From NCBI GenBank assembly GCA_003327455.1, contig QOQU01000006.1:1-64000 (forward strand): 64,000 nt of DNA. The letters are read 5' to 3'. Source of the DNA: Anaerolineae bacterium. Lineage in GTDB: Bacteria > Chloroflexota > Anaerolineae > Anaerolineales > UBA4823. The notes under the pieces are model-generated. The model did no database searches, had not been told where the DNA came from, and saw nothing but the letters and a program-made list of their open reading frames with translations. The position numbers and the translations under genes were made by a program. Positions 17,669-25,651 of this stretch are shown here, piece after piece. Position 1 is the stretch's first letter; each line of letters begins with the position of its first letter.

Positions 17669-18577
17669 TTGGCACTCCAAAAAACCAAAAAGTACAAGAG
17701 AAAACAATATACTTTTCTTGACCTGCTGGTTTTCCTCTTTCCAATGTTGGTCTTTCTGATCATCCTTTACGGTACGCTCTTCTGGACAATTTATGTTTCC
17801 TTCTCGGATTGGAAGACCATCACCCCCAATTATCAAATCGTTGGCTTCAAATGGTATCAATTCATCATTGCCCAACCCCGCTTTTGGGTAGATGTGCAGA
17901 ATAACCTTAAGTGGTTAATTTTGGGCGTTTTTCCAACGGTTATTCTTGCCATCTTTCTCGCCTATCTCCTGGAGCTCTCCCCCTTTCCTGTGGTTGAATC
18001 TTATGTTCGCACCCTGATTCTCTATCCGGTTGCCATGTCTTTCATCGTCACCGGCACGATCTGGTCCTGGATGTACGAACCCAACCGCGGCGTATTTAAC
18101 ACCCTCTTGCGCCAAATTGGCATTAACAGTCAACTGCGTTTTACCACCGACCCAGAAACGGCGACGTATTGGTTAATTCTGATCTTTATCTGGCAGTACC
18201 TGGGATTTGCGGTTATTATCACCCAATCCTCCTTTCGCACTTCCGAACTCCAGGAGATGATCGAAGCAGCCACCGTCGATGGAGCAGGGAAATTACGCAT
18301 CCTGTTCTCGATCGTCCTGCCGAATATTCGCTCCGGCTTAATGGTTCTGATCTCCCTGCTGCTCATCTCAACCCTGAAAGTCTTCGATATTGTCTACATT
18401 GTCACCTTTGGCGGACCGGGCATCCAGACGGATGTCCTGGCATTGAATATGTGGATCACCACCTTTCAACAGCGTTTGTTCTCGGCCGGCGCCGGCTTAG
18501 GGGTGATTATCTTTCTCATGGCATTTATCCTCATCATTCCCTACACCGTTTACGCCCTCAGGAAGTGGTTCGAATGA
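17669..18577 (+). CDS. Sugar ABC transporter permease (MalF-like)
   Basis: 302 residues, six predicted membrane helices starting at about residue 17 (LLVFLFPMLVFLIILYGTLFW). The EAA loop that contacts the ATPase reads EMIEAATVDGAGKLRILFSIVLPNI near residue 195-220. It starts at TTG 17669 after AGGAAGAG. The stop overlaps the next permease start by four bases (ATGA at 18574-18577), a sign of translational coupling. With the second permease it would form the channel of a CUT1 sugar importer. No ATPase gene follows, so a shared MsiK/UgpC-like ATPase elsewhere is expected. Confidence 0.92.
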   Translation: MALQKTKKYKRKQYTFLDLLVFLFPMLVFLIILYGTLFWTIYVSFSDWKTITPNYQIVGFKWYQFIIAQPRFWVDVQNNLKWLILGVFPTVILAIFLAYLLELSPFPVVESYVRTLILYPVAMSFIVTGTIWSWMYEPNRGVFNTLLRQIGINSQLRFTTDPETATYWLILIFIWQYLGFAVIITQSSFRTSELQEMIEAATVDGAGKLRILFSIVLPNIRSGLMVLISLLLISTLKVFDIVYIVTFGGPGIQTDVLALNMWITTFQQRLFSAGAGLGVIIFLMAFILIIPYTVYALRKWFE

Positions 18578-19419
18578 AAAGCAAAAATCGCACACTACAG
18601 GTTATCGTCTTCTTAACGCTGATCGTTCTCTCTCTGGCATATCTGCTGCCCATTTATGTCATGGTCACCACTTCCCTTAAGACCATCGAAGAAATCAACC
18701 GCGGCAACTACCTTTCGCTCAGCGGAAACCCTCAATTCAACAACTACCGTGAAGTTCTTTATGGAAGCGCCCAATTCCGCAGCCACATGCTGCCGCGCTT
18801 GATCAACTCGTGTATCATCTCCTTCTCCGTAACGTTTCTTTCTGCCCTCATCGGCGGTTTAGGAGGTTATTACCTGAGCCGTACGCGCACCACGTTTACA
18901 CGCGTCTTATTTGTCCTGGTTGGTATTGCTTTATACCTGCCCTATCAGGCAGTTATCATCCCTCTGGTTATCTTCATGGCCAAAACCAAGCTTGCCCTCA
19001 CCTACTGGGGATTGATCGGCGCCTACCTGATTCTCAACGTGCCGTTAGCGTCGGTGTTGATGGGAACTTTCTTTCTCTCCATCCCCCGTGAACTCGAAGA
19101 AGCCGCCGAAGTGGACGGTGCTTCAAAAATTCAGACTTTTTTCCGCGTGATCATGCCCATTTCTCTGCCGGCGTATGCCTCGGTAGCCATCATCGTCTTC
19201 ACGCAGGTATGGAACGAATTTTTCCTTGCCCTATCGCTGTCCTCACCCAAGACACAAACCGTGCAGGTCGTGATGGCAGAGGCAAAAGGCACAACCATTG
19301 TCCTGTACAACCTGCAAATGGCAGCCGCCCTGATTGCCGTGGCAATCCCGCTGGTCTTCTTCCTGCTGCTTGGGCGCTATTTCATCCGCGGCATCCTGGC
19401 TGGGGCATTAAAAGGCTAA
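18574..19419 (+). CDS. Sugar ABC transporter permease (MalG-like)
   Basis: 281 residues from ATG 18574, which overlaps the previous stop codon and has AGGAAG at good spacing. Six membrane helices; the EAA loop is ELEEAAEVDGASKIQTFFRVIMPISLPA. The N-terminal helix VIVFLTLIVLSLAYLLPIYVMVTTSLK is typical of MalG-type permeases. The frame is open much further upstream (to 18169), but that part overlaps the first permease out of frame and has no membrane helix pattern. Partner of the preceding permease and binding protein. Confidence 0.93.
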   Translation: MKSKNRTLQVIVFLTLIVLSLAYLLPIYVMVTTSLKTIEEINRGNYLSLSGNPQFNNYREVLYGSAQFRSHMLPRLINSCIISFSVTFLSALIGGLGGYYLSRTRTTFTRVLFVLVGIALYLPYQAVIIPLVIFMAKTKLALTYWGLIGAYLILNVPLASVLMGTFFLSIPRELEEAAEVDGASKIQTFFRVIMPISLPAYASVAIIVFTQVWNEFFLALSLSSPKTQTVQVVMAEAKGTTIVLYNLQMAAALIAVAIPLVFFLLLGRYFIRGILAGALKG

Positions 19420-19463
19420 TGACTTTTGTGTATGATAGATAAGAGCCGCATTCAGGGGAGTAT

Positions 19464-19473
19464 GCAAACGTTT
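19464..19473. promoter_or_regulatory. Possible second LacI-type half operator
   Basis: GCAAACGTTT here is identical to 14968-14977 in the lacI operator, and the wider ATGCAAACGTTTCAAT is a partial palindrome with a central CG, like PurR/LacI boxes. It lies just after the last sugar permease gene in the convergent gap. With only ten shared bases, chance is not excluded. Confidence 0.3.
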
Positions 19474-19538
19474 CAATCCTCACTTCACAGACGGTCTTGA
19501 CGAGCGTTCTTATTCCCAACACTGGCTGCCTCCCCGTT

Positions 19539-20483
19539 CTATCCCAGGCGGATGCGCGGGTCAAGCAGCGCATACAAGATATCAGCAATCAAATTGGAAA
19601 GCGCAAAGCCCACCACCGCCACCATGGTCACAGCCTGCAAGAGAGGCAAATCGCGCCGATCAATGGCAAAGACCATCAGACGCCCCAAACCAGGATAGTT
19701 GAAGACGTTCTCGATCACAATCAGACCACTGATCAGCCATCCCATGCTAATGGCAATGACGGTAATGGTGGGAATCAGAGCATTGCGCAGCACATGCTTA
19801 AAGATTACCGTGTGATAGGGTAAGCCCTTTAAGTCCGCCGTGCGTACATATTGCTGTTTTAATTCCTCGATCACTCCCGCCCGTGTCAGGCGGGCAATAT
19901 AGGCAAGCAAAACCAGCGTTGCGGTCAGGGCAGGCAAAATCAACATCGGCAACGCTTCAAGAAACGACGTGGTTGGACGAATGGTTGAGTTAGCCGGCAA
20001 CCATTTCAATTGAAAGGCAAAAATCTGAATCAAAACCAAGCCGGTCACAAATTCTGGCAAACCGACCACCGCCAGCGAGCCGATACTGATCAGGTTATCA
20101 ATCCAGCGGTTCTCATTCAAACCGGCGATCACCCCCAGGAAGATTGCCAAAGGCACCGAGATGACCAGAATCACCCCGGCCAGCATCAACGAGTTGCGCA
20201 AGCGCCCCAAAACCAGCGGGCGGATTTCGGATTTGGTGCTATAGGATTTGCCCCAATCGCCGCTGACAAAGCGGGTCAACCAACGTCCATACTGGACGGG
20301 TAAGGGGTCGTTTAAGCCCAATTCTTCGCGCAAGGCTTCCAGAGCTGCTTCTCCAGCTTCGCGCCCGAGAATCACCCGCGCCACATCGCCAGGCAGCAGT
20401 TGGGTGACAGCAAAAACCACCATCGAGGTGATCAACAAGGTCAATAGAAGAAAACTAAAGCGTCGTAGCAGGTATTTCAGCAT
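19539..20483 (-). CDS. Peptide/nickel-type ABC transporter permease (DppB-like)
   Basis: 314 residues from ATG 20483. It starts with the family pattern MLKYLLRRFSFLLLTLLITSMVVFAVTQLLPGD (helix 1 then the conserved LPGD), has six membrane helices, and the EAA-type loop EELKQQYVRTADLKGLPYHTVIFKHVLRNAL. A longer frame reaches 20612 but would overlap the upstream ATPase gene in another frame. ATG 20483 lies 8 bases after the ATPase stop. It is the last gene of the four-gene importer operon. Confidence 0.93.
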   Translation of the reverse strand: MLKYLLRRFSFLLLTLLITSMVVFAVTQLLPGDVARVILGREAGEAALEALREELGLNDPLPVQYGRWLTRFVSGDWGKSYSTKSEIRPLVLGRLRNSLMLAGVILVISVPLAIFLGVIAGLNENRWIDNLISIGSLAVVGLPEFVTGLVLIQIFAFQLKWLPANSTIRPTTSFLEALPMLILPALTATLVLLAYIARLTRAGVIEELKQQYVRTADLKGLPYHTVIFKHVLRNALIPTITVIAISMGWLISGLIVIENVFNYPGLGRLMVFAIDRRDLPLLQAVTMVAVVGFALSNLIADILYALLDPRIRLG

Positions 20484-20491
20484 CGTTTCTC

Positions 20492-22582
20492 TCAGGATTG
20501 AAGGACTCGAAGATCCGACTGGAGTTGAAGCAATTCCTCCAGCGTATAATGGCAATAAATCCGCTTCTGCGTGCGGATATCCTCGCGCCAGGGCGGCGGT
20601 TGGCGTTCGCAAATTTCGCCGATTTTGCGCGGGCAGCGCGAATGGAAGGGGCAGCCTTCGATGACCTCACTTGGGCTGGGCAAGTCCCCTTCCAAACGAA
20701 TGGTTTGCCCTTTTTTCTCCAGGTCTACTGAGGGAACAGCAGATAACAGAGCCTCGGTATAGGGATGGTAGGGCGGCTGGAAAAGATCAGCCGCGCGGCA
20801 AAGTTGCATTAAGGCTCCCAAATAGATGACAGCAATCTGATCGGCAAGATATCCAACCACAGCCAGATCGTGAGAGATGAAGAGCAAACCATTCTTGAAC
20901 GTGTCTTGCAGGCGATTGATTAAGTTCAAAATCGCCGCCTGCACCGAAACATCCAGTGACGAAACCGGCTCATCGGCAATCACAATATCGGGATGGGTAA
21001 TAAACGCCCGTGCAATCGCAATGCGCTGCTTCTCGCCGCCGCTCAATTGGGTAGGACGGCGATTCAAGACATCAACAGGCAACTGAACCGCCCGCACCAT
21101 CTCTTCAGCAGCACGCTGAGCCGCTTCCCCACGAATTCCCTGCAAGACAAACAACTGACGGCGCAACGATTCTCCCACCGTCATGTGCGGGTTCAGAGCT
21201 TCTTCCGGGTTTTGGAAAACCATCTGCAAGCGGCGCAACACTTCACGGTTGCGTCTCGAGAGTTTGGGAGAAGCCGATAAGCCATAGATGCGAATGGTGC
21301 CTGCTTCGGGTTCGTTAAGCCCGCTCAGAGCACGGGCTAAGCTGGTTTTGCCGCTGCCGCTCTCGCCAACCAAACCCAGCGTGTCTCCCGCCTGGATGCG
21401 AATACTGACATCTTTGACCGCCTTCACCTTACGGGATTGGCGTTGAGCCAGTGATTCAAGCAGCGAACGATGGGTGTCAAATTCCACAACAATCCCTTGC
21501 GCGTCCAGGGCAGCTTTTTCGCCGCTTCTTTCGAGCGCTGTCTGCGGGGTAACGATCTCCAGTTCGGTTTCAAACAGCCCGCTCAGGTCAACATCCCGCC
21601 GGGCGATCTCCTGCCAGCGATGGCATCGGGTGGCGCGCTGACCGTTAATCTGCTCTAGCGGCGGGCGTTCGACACATCTTTCCACAGCCAGCGGACAGCG
21701 CGAGCGAAAGATACAGCCACTCCCTCGCTCCGATAGAGCCGGGATCTGTCCAGGAATGGCACTCAGCGATTGGGCTCTTTTATTTTGCCCCAGTTTGGGC
21801 ACACTTTTCAGCAACCCATAGGTGTAAGGGTGCAAAGGCTGCGAAAAGAGCTCTTCTAACGGTGCATCTTCTACCAGTTCGCCGGCATATAACACTGCCA
21901 CACGCTGACAGAGCTCAACCACTACACCTAAGTTGTGGGTGACATATAGCACACCCATCGCCTGGCCGCGAATTAACTCTCTGATCAAATCCAGGATGGA
22001 GGCCTGCGTGGTCACATCCAGGCTGGTTGTTGGTTCATCGAGAATCAGGAGACGCGGCGAGGTTGCCAGGGCAATGGCAATCATCACCCGTTGCTGCATT
22101 CCGCCGCTAATTTGATGTGGGTAGGAACGGAAAACCCGTTCGGGCTCAGCCAGACGTACGCCTTCAAAAAGTTCGATCACCCGTCGTCGCGCTTCGGCTT
22201 CACCCATCTTCAAATGTAAACGCAGCACTTCCTGCACCTGCTCGCCAACTGTCAAGGTTGGGTTCAACGATGAGAGCGGATTTTGAGGCACCAGGGCGAT
22301 CTTTCTCCCCCAGAAAGCGCGCATCTGTTCCTTAGAGAACCCCTGGATTTCCTCTCCCTCAAAAAGCACTTTTCCCTTGAGAATCTTCCCGTTCTCGCCC
22401 AGGTAATTCAAAATCGCCATTGCCAGCGTTGTTTTACCGGAGCCGCTTTCCCCGACCAGCCCGTAGATTTGTCCTACAGAAATCGATAGATGAATATCCC
22501 GGATCGCTTCAATCCATTGCTCGCCGATGCGATAGGCAACGGTTAAGTCTTTGACTTCCAGGACTGTTTCTTTCTCCGCCAT
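20492..22582 (-). CDS. Fused double ATPase of a peptide-type ABC importer (DppD-DppF)
   Basis: 696 residues holding two complete ABC ATPase units. Each has Walker A (GLVGESGSGKTTLA near residue 42 and GLVGESGSGKTSLA near 410), a signature (ISGGMQQR and LSGGEKQR) and Walker B (LLILDEPTTSLD and IVIADEPVSSLD). After each ATPase comes the oligopeptide-transporter C-terminal extension with cysteine motif (GCIFRSRCPLAVERC and GCPFHSRCPRKIGEIC), which may bind an iron-sulfur cluster. The fused arrangement resembles GsiA/YejF. Start ATG 22582 is preferred over TTG 22600. It powers the neighbouring permeases. Confidence 0.93.
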   Translation of the reverse strand: MAEKETVLEVKDLTVAYRIGEQWIEAIRDIHLSISVGQIYGLVGESGSGKTTLAMAILNYLGENGKILKGKVLFEGEEIQGFSKEQMRAFWGRKIALVPQNPLSSLNPTLTVGEQVQEVLRLHLKMGEAEARRRVIELFEGVRLAEPERVFRSYPHQISGGMQQRVMIAIALATSPRLLILDEPTTSLDVTTQASILDLIRELIRGQAMGVLYVTHNLGVVVELCQRVAVLYAGELVEDAPLEELFSQPLHPYTYGLLKSVPKLGQNKRAQSLSAIPGQIPALSERGSGCIFRSRCPLAVERCVERPPLEQINGQRATRCHRWQEIARRDVDLSGLFETELEIVTPQTALERSGEKAALDAQGIVVEFDTHRSLLESLAQRQSRKVKAVKDVSIRIQAGDTLGLVGESGSGKTSLARALSGLNEPEAGTIRIYGLSASPKLSRRNREVLRRLQMVFQNPEEALNPHMTVGESLRRQLFVLQGIRGEAAQRAAEEMVRAVQLPVDVLNRRPTQLSGGEKQRIAIARAFITHPDIVIADEPVSSLDVSVQAAILNLINRLQDTFKNGLLFISHDLAVVGYLADQIAVIYLGALMQLCRAADLFQPPYHPYTEALLSAVPSVDLEKKGQTIRLEGDLPSPSEVIEGCPFHSRCPRKIGEICERQPPPWREDIRTQKRIYCHYTLEELLQLQSDLRVLQS

Positions 22583-22612
22583 GCGAAAGCATTCTCCCAA
22601 AATACCATCTCA

Positions 22613-23539
22613 CTATTTTTGATTGAGCAGGACGCGTTTGATCCCATCGGCAAGCAGGTTGACCCCCACCACAATCAAAGCGATGGCAGCGGCCGGATAA
22701 TACATTGCCCAGGGAACCTGATTGACATTATTGCGGGCTTCGCGCACCATGAGTCCCCAGTCTGGGCTGGGAGGTTGAACACCAACTCCCAGAAATCCCA
22801 ACGAGGCGACCAGAAAAATGGCATACGAAAAGCGCAGGGCGGCTTCGACAGCCAGAGCCGGCAATACCGAAGGCAATATCTCCCGAAAAAGGATATAAGC
22901 CATGTTCTCGCCCCGCAAACGAGCCGCTTCAATGAAACCCCGCTGGCGCACCGAGAGGGTGACACTGCGCACCACCCGCGACACAATCGGGGTATAGACG
23001 ATGATAATCACCAGCAATACACTGTTTTTTGAAGGCCCGAGCGTCCCCAGAAGCAGCAAAGCCAGCAGGAGCAGAGGCATGGCAAGCAAGCCGTCAAAGA
23101 TACGCATCAGGATTTCATCGAACCACCCTCCGAGATAACCGCTTGCCAGACCCAGCGTCGTTCCAAAGAAAACTGCCACGAGGGTGCCAAACCCCGCCAG
23201 GCTCAGAATCTCGCGCGCTCCCAGCAAAACCCGACTGAAAACATCGCGCCCCAAATTATCGGTGCCAAACCAGTGCTTTGCCGAAGGCGGCTGACGCGCC
23301 TCGCTGGCGATCTGTTCGTTGACGCCATAGGGGGCGATCCAGGGAGCAAAAATTGCGATCAAAACAAACAGGACGAAGATGATCAATCCAAGCGCGGAGG
23401 CTGGTTTCTCCAGCAACGCTTTGAGAAAGGCAATCCCTTTTTGCCATATGGAACCCTGGCTGTAGAGAGCGGTGGAGGGCGAGGGTGTTTCTCCCTCGCC
23501 TCCCCGAACAGATTGACGTAAATCGGCTTGAAAGCTCAT
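22613..23539 (-). CDS. Peptide/nickel-type ABC transporter permease (DppC-like)
   Basis: 308 residues. A cytoplasmic N-terminal tail of about 45 residues is followed by six membrane helices. Family marks include the periplasmic HWFGTDNLGRDVFSRVLLGAR segment (about residue 92-112), and the EAA loop GFIEAARLRGENMAYILFREILPSVLPAL. ATG 23539 lies 17 bases after the binding-protein stop codon. Together with the DppB-like protein it makes the translocation channel. Confidence 0.93.
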   Translation of the reverse strand: MSFQADLRQSVRGGEGETPSPSTALYSQGSIWQKGIAFLKALLEKPASALGLIIFVLFVLIAIFAPWIAPYGVNEQIASEARQPPSAKHWFGTDNLGRDVFSRVLLGAREILSLAGFGTLVAVFFGTTLGLASGYLGGWFDEILMRIFDGLLAMPLLLLALLLLGTLGPSKNSVLLVIIIVYTPIVSRVVRSVTLSVRQRGFIEAARLRGENMAYILFREILPSVLPALAVEAALRFSYAIFLVASLGFLGVGVQPPSPDWGLMVREARNNVNQVPWAMYYPAAAIALIVVGVNLLADGIKRVLLNQK

Positions 23540-23556
23540 GCGCCCAGAACGTCCAG

Positions 23557-25179
23557 CTATTCAACCAGCGAAACCGGGCGAAGATCCGAACGACCTGAGA
23601 AAGACTTGAGGACAAATCCCTGGAAGCTCGAACGGATGGCAGCCAGTTGAGTGTAGAAATAGGGTACGATGATCGGGCCGCGTTCGATCAACAGCTTTTG
23701 AATGGCTTTATACGCCTGCACCCGCTCGGCTTCGTCCAGGGTGGTGCCGGCGGTAGTGGCAAGCTGGTCGAACTCTTCATCGCAGAAATGCGCCTCGTTC
23801 CATTTGGCGTTGCACTTCAACATCACATCCAGATAAAACTGAGGATACGGTCGCGAACCCCAGCCGGTGATGCCCAGATCGACTTCCAACCAGCCCTGGT
23901 CGCCATAGTAAACGCTCTCTGGCTCCACCATCACATTGACATCCACCCCAATATCCGCCCACTGGTTTTTGAGCACAACCGCCAGTTCGGGGCGATCGCC
24001 GGTATCGGGGGTGTGCAAATCGATCTTCAAGCCATTAGGGTATCCCGCTTCAGCCAGCAGAGCTTTGGCTTTTTCAACATCTCGCGCTGGCAAGGGAGTC
24101 TCTTCGCTGTAGTAGGCGGTGTACATCGGGCCAATCGGGCTATCGCGGCCGATGCGACCAAAGCCAGCCATGACCAGGTCATAAATTGCCTGCCGATCCA
24201 GCCCCATTTTCAGAGCCTGCATCACGCGCGGGTCATTGCCCGGAGCGCGGTCGGAGCGCAAACGGACGACGTCGAATTGATTGGTCGGCGCATCTAACAG
24301 GGTAATGCCACTCTCGCCTTGCAGGCTGCTGTACAGGTCGGTGGAAAGTGCCATCACCAGGTCAACCTGCCCACCGCGCAGGGCATCCACCATCGCCGTT
24401 TGGTCGGCAAAAAAGAGAATCTCAACCCCCGCCAGCATCGGCTGACCTTCGACAAAATAAGCCTCATTAGCTTCGAGCACCAGGCGGTCCTCCGGGCTGT
24501 ATTCCACAACCTTAAAGGGACCTGTGCCGTTGAATTGGGTGGGATCGGCTGTGTTTTCTTTGAGAATCAGGGCATGGTTATCGCTGAGATCGAAGAGGAA
24601 GAAGGGATTGGATTGTTTCAGCTTGAAGGTCACCTCCAGTTCACCAGTGGCTTCGATGCTCTCGATGTTGGCGTACAGGTCAGCAGTCGGATAGCCTGAC
24701 TCTGGATTGCGCAACCGATCGAAAGTCCAGACAACATCTTTTGCCGTGAAGGGTGATCCATCATGAAAAGTTACTCCCTCCTCCAGTTGGAAGGTGTACA
24801 CCAGCCCATCCTCACTCACCGTCCAGCTTTTCGCCAGGCGCGGGGCGATGGTGTTTTCCGGCGTGACATCCACAAGATAATCGTAAATATGGTTCGCGGC
24901 AAACACTTCCGGGTCGGACGAAATCATCGCCGGATCGACCTGAACGAGCGGCTGGGTGGCGACGCGCAAAACACCGCGACGTTCAACTCCGGCGGGCGCC
25001 GGCGGTTCGGGGGCAGTGGTTTCGGCTGGGGGTTGGGGTTGGGCTGGGGCTTCTGTCGCCACGGGTTGGGCAGGCTGGGTCTCTTGCGGTGTTGAAGGTT
25101 GCCCCCCACATGCCTGCAAGAGAAAAGCGCTAAGAAGTACGAAAACAAAGATGATTTTCAAAATTCTACGAGTTGGCAT
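23557..25179 (-). CDS. Peptide-type ABC transporter substrate-binding lipoprotein (family 5)
   Basis: 540 residues from ATG 25179, chosen because AGGAG lies seven bases ahead; an upstream ATG at 25194 has no such signal. The signal peptide ends in the lipobox LLQAC. A Pro/Ala/Gln/Glu-rich linker precedes a family 5 binding domain (LRVATQPLVQVDPAMIS, LAKSWTVSEDGLVYTFQLEEGVTFHDGSPFTAKDVVWTFDR, and NGTGPFKVVEY). It binds a peptide, opine, nickel complex or other small organic solute. It is the first gene of the operon and diverges from the molybdenum hydroxylase and MttB-family genes, which suggests, without proof, that the imported solute feeds them. Confidence 0.92.
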   Translation of the reverse strand: MPTRRILKIIFVFVLLSAFLLQACGGQPSTPQETQPAQPVATEAPAQPQPPAETTAPEPPAPAGVERRGVLRVATQPLVQVDPAMISSDPEVFAANHIYDYLVDVTPENTIAPRLAKSWTVSEDGLVYTFQLEEGVTFHDGSPFTAKDVVWTFDRLRNPESGYPTADLYANIESIEATGELEVTFKLKQSNPFFLFDLSDNHALILKENTADPTQFNGTGPFKVVEYSPEDRLVLEANEAYFVEGQPMLAGVEILFFADQTAMVDALRGGQVDLVMALSTDLYSSLQGESGITLLDAPTNQFDVVRLRSDRAPGNDPRVMQALKMGLDRQAIYDLVMAGFGRIGRDSPIGPMYTAYYSEETPLPARDVEKAKALLAEAGYPNGLKIDLHTPDTGDRPELAVVLKNQWADIGVDVNVMVEPESVYYGDQGWLEVDLGITGWGSRPYPQFYLDVMLKCNAKWNEAHFCDEEFDQLATTAGTTLDEAERVQAYKAIQKLLIERGPIIVPYFYTQLAAIRSSFQGFVLKSFSGRSDLRPVSLVE

Positions 25180-25244
25180 GAAACTTCTCCTCATATGCTC
25201 ATATTTTGGGTATGTAAATGGATAAAGTTCGACTTGATCTCTTG

Positions 25245-25261
25245 AACTTCACCTCCTTTCT
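25245..25261 (-). promoter_or_regulatory. Long anti-16S purine element in the leader of the peptide-binding protein gene
   Basis: On the minus strand the sequence is AGAAAGGAGGTGAAGTT, identical to 16060-16076 (+). It ends 65 bases before ATG 25179, which has its own AGGAG. It overlaps one arm of an inverted repeat (AAGTTC at 25225-25230, GAACTT at 25244-25249) that could fold to hide the purine run. Confidence 0.6.
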
Positions 25262-25651
25262 ATAGCGTAACCATTCAACTGACAGGAGCTATTTGGGTCA
25301 GACAGCCTCCCTTACCCATTGCATGGATCTTCATTGTGCCTCCTCAATCCGGTTTGATGCCCACAACGTCGCCCTTCAAACAGCCCAGTTTTACAACTCA
25401 AGCCCTGTACTGCAGAACAGAAACCTAATTCATAAAAAATTATACTATAATACCTCCTGGCAAAGGAAATCCCTTCCACATTAATAAATCGGGTGATTCA
25501 ATTGATTGGTGAGCATTCCCTCTTTTCCTGGTTCAAATCTGTTCTCCCTTTTTCCCTGTTTCCTCTCACGCTTTCCTTTACCGACCCCCTCCAGGCAGGA
25601 TCAAACGCAGACGAAGGTTGGCGAGAGAGCTTTCCACCTCCTTCTGAGGCA
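25262..25651. other. Divergent intergenic region between peptide importer and molybdenum hydroxylase
   Basis: 390 bases holding the promoters of two divergent units. A TATAAT is seen at 25446-25451 on the plus strand, without a good -35 match. An in-frame GTG at 25493 extends the hydroxylase frame upstream by 53 residues that look non-conserved. I see no RNA gene or repeat here. Confidence 0.4.

Noticed and set aside
18169-18573. Upstream extension of the second sugar permease frame
   Set aside because: It overlaps the first permease out of frame, shows no helix pattern, and ATG 18574 has a good Shine-Dalgarno and ATGA coupling.
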